Assembly: GCF_004331465.1 (NCBI RefSeq)
Contig: NZ_SJKB01000017.1
Location: 62,001 to 126,000, forward strand
Length of the DNA stretch: 64,000 nucleotides
Source of the DNA: Kribbella pittospori
GTDB lineage: Bacteria; Actinomycetota; Actinomycetes; Propionibacteriales; Kribbellaceae
Reading direction: 5' to 3'
The first letter of the stretch is position 1, and each line of letters begins with the position of its first letter. The notes under the pieces were generated by a model. The model saw only the letters and a list, made by a program, of their open reading frames with translations, ran no database searches and was not told the DNA's origin. Both the position numbers and the translations under genes were made by a program. This document shows positions 24,096 to 33,113 of this stretch, piece after piece.

Positions 24096-25550
24096 ATGAC
24101 AGACCAGCTCCAGGCCACCGCCACCGGTGTTCCCGCCCGGCCGCGTGCCGTCGCGTCACCCCTGGGCCCGGTGGCACTGACCACTCTCCTCTTCGGCGCC
24201 TTCCTGCCGATGCTCTCCTTCTTCATCATCAACGTCGCGCTGCCGGCCATCGGCTCGGACCTGCAGGCGACCTCTGGCGAACTCCAACTCGTCGTCGGCA
24301 GCTACGGCATCGCCAACGCCACCCTGCTCGTGGTCGGCGGCCGCCTCGGCGACGGGTTCGGCCGCAAGCGGCTGTTCCTGATCGGCCTGGCCGGTTTCAC
24401 CGTGCTGTCGCTGATCTGCGCGATCGCTCCGACCATCGGCGTACTGCTGGCGGCTCGCGTCGTCCAGGGCGCCGCGGCCGCCGCCATGACGCCGCAGGTC
24501 CTCGCGTCGATCACCAGCCTGCTCACCGGCGAGCACCGCGCCCGCGCGATGGCCATGTTCGGTGTGGCCGGCGGTACCGCGGCCGCGCTCGGTCAGATCC
24601 TCGGCGGCGTGCTGGTCGAAGCTAATGTGTTCGGGCTGGGCTGGCGAGCCGTGTTCCTCGTCAACGTCCCGGTCGGCGTGCTGGCGGTCGCAGCGGCGAT
24701 CCGGCTACTCCCGGAGACCAAGGCCGAGAAGGCACATCGGGTCGATCTCGTCGGCGCCGCTCTGCTCGCACTGGCCCTCGTCCTGCTGCTCCTGCCGCTC
24801 ACCGAAGGACGACCGCTCGGCTGGCCGCTCTGGACCTGGCTCTGCCTGGCCGCGGTCATTCCGGCTGTGGCGCTGCTCGGCCTACACCAGCACAGGTCTG
24901 AGAAGTCGGGTCGCGCTCCGCTGATCCCGCCGACGGTTCTGCGGCTCCGCGCGATGCGACTCGGCCTGCTGCTCGCAAGCGCGTTCTTCACGACCTTCGG
25001 CGGCTTCATGTTCGTCTTCGCGCTCGCCACACAGGGCGAGGCTCACATGTCTCCACTGGAAGGCGGTCTGAGCCTGTTGCCGCTGGCAGTCGGGTTCCTG
25101 ATCACCTCGGTCTACGGTCCGCGGCTGCAGCAGCGGTACGGCGCCGGCCTGATCCTCCGCGGCTGGCTCATCCAGGCCGTCGGGTACGCCGTACTGGCCG
25201 TCATCACTCTCGTGGCCTGGCCGGACGTGACGCCGTGGACCCTCGCCGTACCGATGCTGATCGCCGGCTTCGGCAGCGGACTGGTCATGGTGCCGCTCAT
25301 CGGCGTCGTGGTCGGTCAGGTCCCGCCGGCGCAGGCCGGACTGGGCAGCGGCATCCTGCTCACCAGCCAGCAGACGACCCTCGCCTTCGGTGCAGCCATC
25401 GTCGGTACGGCGTACCTGGCCCTGGCGGGCACGTCCTGGGGACAGGGCGGAGCACTCGCCGCGGTGGCACTGAGCATCACCGTCGTCTCACTGCTGATGA
25501 CGCCTGTCACGCACCGGCTGGGTTCACGCCCCAGTGGGACGGGAGCGTAA
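24096..25550 (+). CDS. MFS multidrug exporter, EmrB/QacA type (14 segments)
   Basis: 484 residues from the ATG at 24096 (GGAGG just upstream). It has about 14 membrane segments. Motif A is GGRLGDGFGRKRLF after the second segment, and motif C is in the fifth segment region. FFIINVALPAIGSDLQA at the first segment (NVALPAI) is the DHA2 mark. It probably expels cationic or aromatic drugs with proton exchange. It is divergent from an XRE regulator and ends 44 bp inside the convergent pentapeptide-repeat gene. Confidence 0.93.
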   Translation: MTDQLQATATGVPARPRAVASPLGPVALTTLLFGAFLPMLSFFIINVALPAIGSDLQATSGELQLVVGSYGIANATLLVVGGRLGDGFGRKRLFLIGLAGFTVLSLICAIAPTIGVLLAARVVQGAAAAAMTPQVLASITSLLTGEHRARAMAMFGVAGGTAAALGQILGGVLVEANVFGLGWRAVFLVNVPVGVLAVAAAIRLLPETKAEKAHRVDLVGAALLALALVLLLLPLTEGRPLGWPLWTWLCLAAVIPAVALLGLHQHRSEKSGRAPLIPPTVLRLRAMRLGLLLASAFFTTFGGFMFVFALATQGEAHMSPLEGGLSLLPLAVGFLITSVYGPRLQQRYGAGLILRGWLIQAVGYAVLAVITLVAWPDVTPWTLAVPMLIAGFGSGLVMVPLIGVVVGQVPPAQAGLGSGILLTSQQTTLAFGAAIVGTAYLALAGTSWGQGGALAAVALSITVVSLLMTPVTHRLGSRPSGTGA

Positions 25551-26313
25551 CAGCGGCGGGGAGTTTGGTGGCACGGTCGCCGCGCGCGGCGTTGACCTGA
25601 GCCTGGGTGAGGAACATCGCCCCGGTCAGGTCGGCGCCGCGCAGGTCCGCGTCGCGGAGATCCGCGCCGATCAGGTCCGCCTGCCGGAGATCGGCGTCGC
25701 GCAGGTCGGCGCCGATCAGGTAGGCACCGCGCAGGTTCGCCTTCGCGAGATCTGCACCGCGGAGGTTCTTACCCATCAGGTCGGCGCCGCGGCGCTCCTT
25801 CTTCTTGCTCTGCTTGCCGCGCACGAGCTGGCTGGTCTTCAGGAGCAGTTCGTTGACCAAGGCCCGTTCCGCGATCACGTCGACCTTCGTCAGGTCCGCA
25901 GTACTGGCCACACTCTCGACGCGCTCGATCGCCGCCAGGATCTCGGCATCGAACGCCTTGTATTCAAGGGCTTCCGTGAGATACCAGAGCAGCTCGTGGA
26001 GCTGGCGGAGGATCGGCAACGCGGCGAACATCTCCTGGCCTGGCTGTTCGCGCCAGCTCTTCCCGGCGCGGCGGGAGATCTCCTGACCGGCACCGAAGCA
26101 GTCGTAGACCGTGCAGCCCTGGAAGCCCTTCGACCGCAGCTTGCTGTGGATCGTGCAGCGGAAGTCGTCACTGAGATTGGGACACGCCTCACCGGCGGGC
26201 TTGTCGATCGCGAAGTCCGCGGACCTGCTGAACGTCAGCGCGACGCAGCAGAGGCCGAAGCAGTTGTTGCAGTCGGCCCTGAGATCTGCTCTGCGGTCAG
26301 TTTTGTTCGGCAA
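25507..26313 (-). CDS. Pentapeptide-repeat protein with N-terminal cysteine cluster
   Basis: About 268 residues from a TTG at 26313; the frame is open to an ATG at 26382, so the start is uncertain. N-terminal cysteines lie in C-x2-C-x3-CC (15, 18, 22, 23) and then in ACPN, FRCTI and GCTVYDCFG, which suggests a metal or Fe-S site. A middle helical region follows. From about residue 180 there are at least nine A(D/N)LxxA-type pentapeptides forming a right-handed beta helix. This two-part layout is shared by a family of actinobacterial proteins of unknown function. It overlaps the end of prfB, so it is likely coupled to it. Confidence 0.85.
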   Translation of the reverse strand: MPNKTDRRADLRADCNNCFGLCCVALTFSRSADFAIDKPAGEACPNLSDDFRCTIHSKLRSKGFQGCTVYDCFGAGQEISRRAGKSWREQPGQEMFAALPILRQLHELLWYLTEALEYKAFDAEILAAIERVESVASTADLTKVDVIAERALVNELLLKTSQLVRGKQSKKKERRGADLMGKNLRGADLAKANLRGAYLIGADLRDADLRQADLIGADLRDADLRGADLTGAMFLTQAQVNAARGDRATKLPAAVTLPSHWGVNPAGA

Positions 26314-27424
26314 CCGTCTGGCCGGTGCGGCGCCAGCGGATGCCGGCCTCGATGAAGTCGTCGATCTCACCGTCGAAGACACCGGAGGTGTTGCCGGACT
26401 CGTACTGCGTGCGGAGGTCCTTCACCATCTGGTACGGGTGCAGCACGTACGACCGCATCTGGTCACCCCACGAGCCCTGCACGTCACCGCGCAGTGCGTC
26501 GATCTGGGCCCGCTCCTCGGCCTTCTTCAGCGCCAGCAGCTTGGCCTTCAGGATCACCATCGCGCTGGCCTTGTTCTGCAGCTGGGACTTCTCGTTCTGG
26601 CAGGAGACCACGGTGCCGGTCGGGATGTGTGTGATCCGCACCGCCGAGTCGGTGGTGTTGACGCTCTGGCCACCCGGGCCGGACGAGCGGTACACGTCGA
26701 TCCGCAGTTCCTCTTCGGGAACGTCGATCTCGTCGGTCTGCTCGAGCACCGGAACCACCTCGACCGCGGCGAACGAGGTCTGCCGGCGGCCCTGGTTGTC
26801 GAACGGCGAGATCCGCACCAGCCGGTGCGTACCCGACTCCACACTCAGCGTGCCGTAGGCGTACGGCGCCTTGACCCCGAACGTGGTCGACTTGAGCCCG
26901 GCCTCTTCGGCGTACGACGTGTCGTAGACCTCGGTCGGGTAGCCGTGCCGCTCGGCCCAGCGCAGGTACATCCGCTGCAGCATCTCGGCGAAGTCGGCCG
27001 CGTCCACTCCGCCCGCGCCGGACCGGATCGTCACCAGCGCCTCGCGCTCGTCGTACTCACCGGACAGCAGAGTGCGGACCTCGAGGGACTGGATCGCCTT
27101 GCTCAGCGAGCCGATCTCCTTCTCCGCCTCCGCCATACTGTCGGCGTCGTTCTCTTCCCGGCCGAGCTCGACCAGTACGCCGAGGTCGTCGACCCGGCTG
27201 CGCAGCGCGGTCACCCGCTCCACGTCCGCTTGCAGGCTGGACAGCCGCGACGTCACCTTCTGCGCGTTCGCCTGGTCGTCCCACAGGTCCGGCGCGGCGA
27301 CCTGCTCACCGAGGTCGGCGATCTCCCGGCGCAGAGCGTCGAGATCGAGCACCTTCTCGATCGAGGTCAGCGTCGCGTCGAGCTGCTTGAGCTCCGCGTC
27401 AAAATCCAGTCCAGCCACAACCAA
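26297..27424 (-). CDS. prfB: Peptide chain release factor 2
   Basis: 375 residues, full length. The stop-codon recognition tripeptide SPF is at 206-208 and the catalytic GGQ at 251-253 (SSGPGGQSVNTTDSAVR). RF2 ends translation at UAA and UGA. The frame is continuous, so the programmed frameshift found in many bacteria is absent here. The start may be a few codons later. In many actinobacteria prfB sits next to ftsE; here about 20 kb separates them. Confidence 0.97.
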   Translation of the reverse strand: MVVAGLDFDAELKQLDATLTSIEKVLDLDALRREIADLGEQVAAPDLWDDQANAQKVTSRLSSLQADVERVTALRSRVDDLGVLVELGREENDADSMAEAEKEIGSLSKAIQSLEVRTLLSGEYDEREALVTIRSGAGGVDAADFAEMLQRMYLRWAERHGYPTEVYDTSYAEEAGLKSTTFGVKAPYAYGTLSVESGTHRLVRISPFDNQGRRQTSFAAVEVVPVLEQTDEIDVPEEELRIDVYRSSGPGGQSVNTTDSAVRITHIPTGTVVSCQNEKSQLQNKASAMVILKAKLLALKKAEERAQIDALRGDVQGSWGDQMRSYVLHPYQMVKDLRTQYESGNTSGVFDGEIDDFIEAGIRWRRTGQTVAEQN

Positions 27425-27436
27425 GCAGCCTACCTG

Positions 27437-28069
27437 CTAGGCGGTAGTTGCCGGTAAGGCGAGGCCGTGACGGAGTACTCCGAACACCTCGGCGACCGCT
27501 CTTTCCAACTCTGCTTGGGCTTGCTGCACCTGATCCGCGGACGCTTCGTCGGGCAGGAGCCGCATCAGCTGTTCTTCCAGGACCTTCTGCGCGGCGGCGA
27601 ACTGAGCCGCGATCAAACGGTTTCTGAGGTACTGCCCCGGATTCCGTTCGTCGAGGGCTTCGGTGAGCGAGGTCTCCATCTCCGCGGCGTTCAGCCGGCG
27701 ACGGGCCAGCAGGGCGGGGCTGCTCTCGATCGTCCGGACGAACTGCTTCCAGGTCGCCAGATGCCCGACCTCGAACCGCTCCCGGGTCTCGGACAGGTAC
27801 GCCGCCTCCAGCACATTCACCGGATCCGCCCCAGCCGGCGCCTCCCGGACCGCGCGGGCAGGCCCCGTCCACCAGCCCGGCTCGTCGAAGAACAGATCCT
27901 CCTTGGCCGGGAAGTGATTGAACACCGTCTGTACGGCGACGTCCGCCGCGCGCGCCACCTCGGCGACCGTCACCGCGTCGAAGCCACGCTCGAGGAACAG
28001 CGTGGTCGCGACATCCGAGATGGCCTGCCGCGTCTGCTGCTTCTTCCGCTCCCGCCGCCCGGTCTCCAT
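27437..28069 (-). CDS. TetR-family regulator
   Basis: 210 residues. The helix-turn-helix is TRQAISDVATTLFLERGFDAVTVAEVARAADVAVQTVFNHFPAKEDLFF, classic TetR. The C-terminal ligand domain has no recognised specificity. It is divergent from an NmrA-like gene, with the palindrome TGTAGTCACTACA (28111-28123) in the 71-bp gap as the likely operator. Confidence 0.92.
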   Translation of the reverse strand: METGRRERKKQQTRQAISDVATTLFLERGFDAVTVAEVARAADVAVQTVFNHFPAKEDLFFDEPGWWTGPARAVREAPAGADPVNVLEAAYLSETRERFEVGHLATWKQFVRTIESSPALLARRRLNAAEMETSLTEALDERNPGQYLRNRLIAAQFAAAQKVLEEQLMRLLPDEASADQVQQAQAELERAVAEVFGVLRHGLALPATTA

Positions 28070-28110
28070 TGGACAGAGCGTAGGGCATCCTGTTTTACTT
28101 CATCCAATCT

Positions 28111-28123
28111 TGTAGTCACTACA
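28111..28123. promoter_or_regulatory. Palindromic TetR operator candidate
   Basis: TGTAGT and ACTACA are exact reverse complements around a single central base, 17 bp before the ATG of the NmrA-like gene and 41 bp before that of the TetR gene. Confidence 0.7.
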
Positions 28124-28140
28124 TTTTTGGAGCCAACCCA

Positions 28141-28941
28141 ATGACGATTCTCGTCACCGGCGGCCGCGGCACGATCGCCCGCGCCATCACCGCCGGCCTG
28201 ACCGCCGCCGGCCACGACGTCCGCGTCGCCTCTCGCCAACCCTCCGCCGTCGGACCTGCTGCGGTCAGCGATGCGGACGACCCGGCACCTGCACTGCGCG
28301 GCATCAGCCAGGTCTTCCTGTACTCCGATCCGTCGTCGGCGCCGACGTTCGTCGCGGCGGCCGAGGCGGCCGGCGTCAAACAGGTGGTCTTGCTGTCGTC
28401 GCTCTCCTCACAGGGCGGTCCAGACGACCCGCACGCGAAGACCGAGCGCGTGATCGGCAGCGGCTCGTACGCGACGACGTACTTGCGACCCGGTGCGTTC
28501 ATGAGCAACGCGCGGTTCTGGTCGCATCAGTTCCGCGCGACCGGGCAGATCCGGCTGCCGTACCTCGATGCCGAGGAGGCGCCGATCCATGAGCAGGACA
28601 TCGCCGATGCCGCGATCCGTGTGCTCCTCGACGGACCGGGTCACGGCCACGACGGTTGTGGCTATCCGATGACCGGACCGTCGTCGATGACGCGACGCCA
28701 TCAGATCTCTGTGATCACCGAAGTCACCGGTGCTGCGATCGAGGCGGTCGATCTGACGCCCGACGAGGCCCGCGCCGAGATGCGGATGCGCGACGCCGGC
28801 CAGCGGGAGACGTTGCTCGCCTACTGGGCGTCTCGCGTGGGCGTTCCCCAGCCGATCGAAACCGGCGTCGAGCTCCTGACCGCCCGCTCCGGCCGGAGCT
28901 GGACCACCTGGCTGACCGACAACCCGGGGCTGTTTACCTAG
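28141..28941 (+). CDS. NmrA-like NAD(P)-binding protein (atypical SDR)
   Basis: 266 residues. The Rossmann start is ILVTGGRGTIARAITAGLTAAGHDVR, then VFLYSDPSS and VVLLSSLSSQG in the usual strand positions. The active-site Tyr-x3-Lys of classical SDRs is missing, which fits NmrA/TMR-like sensors or quinone reductases. It is controlled presumably by the divergent TetR gene. Its stop (TAG 28939-28941) lies in the first copy of a 22-bp tandem duplication. Confidence 0.87.
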   Translation: MTILVTGGRGTIARAITAGLTAAGHDVRVASRQPSAVGPAAVSDADDPAPALRGISQVFLYSDPSSAPTFVAAAEAAGVKQVVLLSSLSSQGGPDDPHAKTERVIGSGSYATTYLRPGAFMSNARFWSHQFRATGQIRLPYLDAEEAPIHEQDIADAAIRVLLDGPGHGHDGCGYPMTGPSSMTRRHQISVITEVTGAAIEAVDLTPDEARAEMRMRDAGQRETLLAYWASRVGVPQPIETGVELLTARSGRSWTTWLTDNPGLFT

Positions 28942-28977
28942 GGCAGGATCGAGTCTTACCTAGGGCAGGATCGAGTC
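28934..28977. repeat. Perfect 22-bp tandem duplication at a convergent gene junction
   Basis: 28934-28955 and 28956-28977 are identical. The unit contains CCTAGG. The left copy supplies the stop of the NmrA-like gene, and the right copy supplies the stop of the convergent SDR gene. Confidence 0.95.
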
Positions 28978-29754
28978 GATGTAGCCGCCGTCGACGCGGA
29001 CCGCGCCGCCCGTGGTGGCGGAGGCGAGGTCGGAGCTGAGGTAGACGACCAGATTGCCGATCTCCGGCGGCTCGATCAGACGCTGGATGAGCGAGTGCGG
29101 CCGGTGCTCCTTCATGAACTGGCGTTGGGCCTCGTCCCACGGCAGGTCGTCACCGACCAACTCGTGCACGAAGTCCTCGACACCCGGGGTGTGCGTCGGG
29201 CCGGCCATCACCGAGTTCACCGTCACACCGGTCCCTGCGGCGGCCTTCGCGTAGCCCCGGGTCACCGCGAGCAGAGCCGTCTTCGTCATCCCGTAGTGCA
29301 CCATCTCCAGCGGCGTCACCACCGCCGAGTCACTCGCGATGTTCATCACCCGGCCGAAGCCGCGGTCCATCATTCCCGGCAGATACGTCCGGATCAGCCG
29401 GACCGCGGACAGCACGTTCACCTCGAAGTACCGGCGCCACTCGTCGTCGTCGATCTCCAGCACCGGCTTGGCCCCGAAGATGCCGAGGTTGTTGACCAGA
29501 ATGTCCAGTTCGCCGACCTGATCCCGCAGTACGTCGGCGCCTTCGGCCGAGGCGAGGTCGGCCGCGATCGCCGTCACGTCGGCGTCCGGCACCTCCCTGC
29601 GGACCTGATCCGCGGCCGCCTGGGTCTTCTCCTGGCCGCGGCCGTTCACCACCACTGCCGCACCTGCTCGCGCCAGTTCGGTGGCGATGGCCAGTCCGAT
29701 CCCCTGGCTCGATCCCGACACCAGCGCCCGCCGTCCGTTCAGCTCGATCTTCAT
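28960..29754 (-). CDS. Short-chain dehydrogenase/reductase
   Basis: 264 residues, classical SDR. The cofactor motif is SGSSQGIGLAIA, and NNLGIFG is the NNAG-like strand. The catalytic Ser is in NIASDSAV, and Tyr and Lys are in MVHYGMTKTALLA. The acid NGRGQEK loop suggests NADP as a possibility. Substrate unknown. It converges on the NmrA-like gene, and its C-terminal codons lie in the right copy of the 22-bp duplication. Confidence 0.93.
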   Translation of the reverse strand: MKIELNGRRALVSGSSQGIGLAIATELARAGAAVVVNGRGQEKTQAAADQVRREVPDADVTAIAADLASAEGADVLRDQVGELDILVNNLGIFGAKPVLEIDDDEWRRYFEVNVLSAVRLIRTYLPGMMDRGFGRVMNIASDSAVVTPLEMVHYGMTKTALLAVTRGYAKAAAGTGVTVNSVMAGPTHTPGVEDFVHELVGDDLPWDEAQRQFMKEHRPHSLIQRLIEPPEIGNLVVYLSSDLASATTGGAVRVDGGYIDSILP

Positions 29755-29821
29755 TCCCCCATGGTGCCCAGCCTGCCGATTCCCGCACGCGACGCCCCAC
29801 CGATGCGGGCGCGAAAGCGCC

Positions 29822-30259
29822 TCAGCGGACCGGCACGATCGCGGCCGCCTCGGACGCGATGTCGGCGTCTCCCTGCCAGCCGGGCGGCTTGAACGGCAGG
29901 TCCACCGACGATGTCAGCCGCACCGTCACCGTCGTACCGGCGACGTCGGCCGACCAGTCCAGCCCCTCGAATCGGTTGCTCGCGGCAACCTGGTCCAGGT
30001 ATTCGGCTGCCAGCCGACGGGCCTGCTCCGGGTCGAACTCGGCGTTCCCATCCGCCGCAGGTTGCGTGTAGATCGCCGCGAGCCCGTTCGCCGCGGCCAG
30101 TACGGCGCCGTCCGCGGTCGCGTCGAGGTCACGACGTACCAGGAACACCTTGGAGATGTCGGTCACCACGACGATCATCAGCAGGATGATCGCGGTGAAG
30201 CCGATGATGAGAACGGTCATCTGACCCTGCTCACCCTGTTGCCGTCGGCATCCGTTCAT
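29822..30259 (-). CDS. TadG-like Flp pilus-assembly protein
   Basis: 145 residues. The N-terminus GEQGQMTVLIIGFTAIILLMIVVVTDISKVFLVRRDLDATADGAVLAAA is the Tad (PF13400) type: one membrane segment plus the RRxLDxxADxAALAAA helix. The rest is an extracytoplasmic beta-rich region. It is the last gene of the compact leftward tad unit and starts 4 bp inside the preceding tadE gene (ATGA). Confidence 0.85.
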   Translation of the reverse strand: MNGCRRQQGEQGQMTVLIIGFTAIILLMIVVVTDISKVFLVRRDLDATADGAVLAAANGLAAIYTQPAADGNAEFDPEQARRLAAEYLDQVAASNRFEGLDWSADVAGTTVTVRLTSSVDLPFKPPGWQGDADIASEAAAIVPVR

Positions 30260-30705
30260 CCGTTGCCCTTGGCCTCGCGATAGTCGCCGTACGGCTCGGT
30301 GTGCGAGGCACTGAGGTGGATCGCCGGCGGCTCTCCGCCGAGGGCGTCCGGGATGAGCGGCAGCGGTACGTCGGTGGTCAGCGTGACGGTGACCGTCGAC
30401 CCAGGCTCGAGGCAGGCCGGATTACAGGTGATCGTGAGCTGGTCGGAGGTCAGCTCAACACCTTGATCCTTCATCGCCAGCCGCGCCGCCTCGAACGCCC
30501 GCGTCCGCGCCTCGTCCTCCGACAACCCGGCCGGCACGATCACGAACGCCCGCCCCGCCGCCCGAGTCGCCGCGGTCGCGCCGTACGACGCCCGCTGGAC
30601 ATCGAAAACGGCGAGCATCACGTAGATCAACGGGACCATCAGCAACAATGCCAGCCAGGAGAACTCGACCACCGCGCTACCGCTCTCGTCCCGCGATCGG
30701 TTCAT
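30256..30705 (-). CDS. TadE-like pseudopilin (2)
   Basis: 149 residues from the ATG at 30705 that overlaps the upstream stop (ATGA). The N-terminus ESGSAVVEFSWLALLLMVPLIYVML has the class III prepilin cleavage pattern: Gly, then Ser-Ala-Val-Val-Glu5-Phe6 before the membrane helix. This is the TadE mark. It should be processed by a prepilin peptidase not seen in this window and act in Flp-type pilus assembly. Confidence 0.87.
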   Translation of the reverse strand: MNRSRDESGSAVVEFSWLALLLMVPLIYVMLAVFDVQRASYGATAATRAAGRAFVIVPAGLSEDEARTRAFEAARLAMKDQGVELTSDQLTITCNPACLEPGSTVTVTLTTDVPLPLIPDALGGEPPAIHLSASHTEPYGDYREAKGNG

Positions 30706-31109
30706 TCGCCGGTCTCCTTGACGGCATGACCTTCGACGCTGAACGCGACGCCGGGACCCCACAGCCCCAGCGGTGGCATGTGCGCCTTCACGACGACCTG
30801 CACTCCTGGTTGACCGTCGATGTCGGTCTCCTCGGACTGGACCGCATCGATCAACTGGTCCTTCACCACTCCGTCGATCAGATCGCGCGTCCGACCCTCT
30901 CCGTCGCCCGGCTGCCGATTCAGCACGGCCGCGTACGCCGCACCCTCGGACGCCGCAGCGGTGAGGGTGTTCCGGACGTACAGATAGAGCCCGACCTGCA
31001 GGATGCCGAGGAACAAAGGCACCACGAGCATCGACACCAGCACGAAGTCGACCACCGCCGAGCCGCGTTCGTCACGCGACCGGGGCGGATGCGGGCGGGC
31101 GGGGACCAT
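30702..31109 (-). CDS. TadE-like pseudopilin (1)
   Basis: 135 residues from the ATG at 31109, one base-step from the upstream stop (TGATG); a GTG at 31112 is also possible. ERGSAVVDFVLVSMLVVPLFLGILQVGLYLYVRNTLTAAASEGA is TadE-like, but position 5 of the cleavage motif is Asp rather than Glu. The extracellular part is beta-rich. Confidence 0.85.
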   Translation of the reverse strand: MVPARPHPPRSRDERGSAVVDFVLVSMLVVPLFLGILQVGLYLYVRNTLTAAASEGAAYAAVLNRQPGDGEGRTRDLIDGVVKDQLIDAVQSEETDIDGQPGVQVVVKAHMPPLGLWGPGVAFSVEGHAVKETGE

Positions 31110-31303
31110 CACTTGTTGGAGACGGAGTCCAGTGCGTCCTGCAGCATCTGGGCGAGTTGTTTGCCCGCCAGGCCCCAGATCACGACGACCAGCCCGGCGG
31201 TCATCACGGTGATCAGCACCCAGCCGGGGACGTCGCCGCGCTCCTTCCGTGCGGGCCGTGGCGCCATCAGCGCCACGAACAGTCTCGTCAGCAGTAGGGA
31301 CAT
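31109..31303 (-). CDS. Small Flp-pilin-like membrane protein (64 aa)
   Basis: 64 residues with one membrane segment (about 26-46: VPGWVLITVMTAGLVVVIWG). It occupies the position between tadC and the tadE genes where the flp pilin is expected, with the right size. However, the residues after the Gly-Asp are DVPGW and the Glu5-Tyr6 pair of true Flp pilins is absent. It may be a divergent pilin or an accessory protein. Confidence 0.75.
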   Translation of the reverse strand: MSLLLTRLFVALMAPRPARKERGDVPGWVLITVMTAGLVVVIWGLAGKQLAQMLQDALDSVSNK

Positions 31304-31317
31304 GACCTCTCCTCAGT

Positions 31318-32256
31318 TCATCCGGCGATCAGCCGGATTCCGACAGCGCCCGGGTAGAAGGCGAACGCGATGGTGACCGGCAGGACGAGGAACACGACCG
31401 GGACCATCATCGCGACCTCGCGGCGAGCGCCGGACTCGATCAACTCGCGCCGCCCGGCCTCGCGGATGTCCCCTGCCTGCGCCCGCAGTACGTCGGCCAG
31501 TGGCGTACCGCGTTCGAGTGCGACTGCGAGTCCGTCGGCGAACCTCGACAGCGCGAGCAGACCAGTGCGGTCGGCGAGGCCGTCGAGTGCACGGACGAGC
31601 GTCTCACCGGCGCGGGTCTCGCCCAGGACCCGCTGGAGTTCATCGGCGAGCTCGCCGCGGCACGACCGGGCGACCCGATCGAGTGCTGCCGCCGGACCCT
31701 CACCGGCCGCCACCGACAGCGCCAGCAACTCGGCCACGGTCGGCAACTCCGCGAGCAGCCGCCGCTCCCGGCGTCGTACCTGCGTGCTCAGATAGGTGTC
31801 TCTGGCAAGTACTCCGAGGACGCCCACCAGGCCGCAGAACACCAGCATCCCGATCGGATTCCCGACTCCGAACGACACCGCGATGATCGAGACGACGAGA
31901 CCTGCTCCGAACGCCGCCGTACCCCACAGCACCTGCTCGATCCGGAACTCCTCGACCGACCGCTCGATCCCAGCCCGCGACAACCGGCGGCGGATCGACG
32001 CCGCACCACCGAGCAGCCGCTCCAACCTGCCGGCCCCGGCCCGCAGCGACGGCCCGAACAACCGCACGATCGCGTAGAACGGCGAACTGGAGTCGACCAC
32101 ACCGAGGAACACCTCCGGCCCACCAAGATCACGCAGGTACGGCGCGATCCGGTCGTCGACGGACGGCTTCCTCAAGAACGGCAAACGCCGTACGACCAGG
32201 AGCAGGCTGAGTCCGAAGAGGACACCCACCAGACCGCCGAGCAGCATCGGGCTCAT
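31318..32256 (-). CDS. tadC: TadC-like type II/IV secretion inner-membrane protein
   Basis: 312 residues. The GspF/TadC domain contains LAELPTVAELLALSVAAGEGPAAALDRVARS, the duplicated cytosolic helices, then a C-terminal pair of membrane segments. With TadB it forms the inner-membrane platform on which the TadA ATPase acts. Its ATG overlaps the tadB stop by 4 bp. Confidence 0.9.
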   Translation of the reverse strand: MSPMLLGGLVGVLFGLSLLLVVRRLPFLRKPSVDDRIAPYLRDLGGPEVFLGVVDSSSPFYAIVRLFGPSLRAGAGRLERLLGGAASIRRRLSRAGIERSVEEFRIEQVLWGTAAFGAGLVVSIIAVSFGVGNPIGMLVFCGLVGVLGVLARDTYLSTQVRRRERRLLAELPTVAELLALSVAAGEGPAAALDRVARSCRGELADELQRVLGETRAGETLVRALDGLADRTGLLALSRFADGLAVALERGTPLADVLRAQAGDIREAGRRELIESGARREVAMMVPVVFLVLPVTIAFAFYPGAVGIRLIAG

Positions 32257-33113
32257 CGCAGCACCCTCTCGGGCTCGGGCAACCGGCCGATCCGCAGCAT
32301 CAGGCGGTACGCGATCACGCAGACCGCTGCACCCACACCGATGATCAGTGCGCCGACCGTCGAGTTGTAGCGCTGGATCACATCACCTTGGAACGACAAC
32401 AACGCAAGCACGAGCCACGGCGCGGCGACCGCGACCCGGGCACCATTGACCGACCAGGACTGTCTGGACTCGAGCTCGGATCTGGTGCGGGCGTCGTCGC
32501 GGAGGAACGTCGACAGCGAACGCAGCAATCGGCCGAGATCCCCACCACCGACCTCGCGCGCGATCCGCAACGCCTCGACCACTCGGTCGCCGACGGGATC
32601 CGCGAGCCGCGCCTTCAACCGGTCCAGCGAATCCGCGAAGCGGCCCGTCGACGCATAGTCCGCGCCGAACCGGCGGAACGGTTCGCGCAACGGCAGTGGC
32701 CCGCGCTCACCCACTTGGGCCAGCGCCTCGGACAATGAAAGTCCCGCGCGGACCGCGGAGGCGATGTTGTCGACCACATCGGGCCACAGCTCACGAAACT
32801 CGGCGAGACGCTTCCGCGCGCGGCTCCGCACCAGCGCGACCGGCAGACCGCCCGACATCAGGCCGAACACCACCCCGACGGGCCATGCACCCGACACCAC
32901 GAACATCACCACGAACCCGGCGACGCCGGTGATCAGGCACGCGCCGATGAATGCACCCGGCGTCACACCTTCGATCCCTGCGCTGGCCAGGAGGTCGCGG
33001 CTTCGGGCGATCAGTCGCGCGTCGGTCGCCGGTCGCGTCTCCGCCGGCACCGCGAACGTCCAGATGATCAGCAGCAGGCCGATCCCGAAGAACAATCCGA
33101 GCAGCAGTCCCAT
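32253..33113 (-). CDS. tadB: TadB-like type II/IV secretion inner-membrane protein
   Basis: 286 residues from the ATG at 33113, which overlaps the cpaF stop. The GspF-type domain has WPDVVDNIASAVRAGLSLSEALAQVGERGP, typical of TadB. Two membrane segments lie at the N-terminus and two at the C-terminus. Confidence 0.9.
   Translation of the reverse strand: MGLLLGLFFGIGLLLIIWTFAVPAETRPATDARLIARSRDLLASAGIEGVTPGAFIGACLITGVAGFVVMFVVSGAWPVGVVFGLMSGGLPVALVRSRARKRLAEFRELWPDVVDNIASAVRAGLSLSEALAQVGERGPLPLREPFRRFGADYASTGRFADSLDRLKARLADPVGDRVVEALRIAREVGGGDLGRLLRSLSTFLRDDARTRSELESRQSWSVNGARVAVAAPWLVLALLSFQGDVIQRYNSTVGALIIGVGAAVCVIAYRLMLRIGRLPEPERVLR

Noticed and set aside
27350..27424. Programmed +1 frameshift in prfB
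   Set aside because: The reading frame is continuous from the start through SPF and GGQ, with no in-frame stop to bypass.
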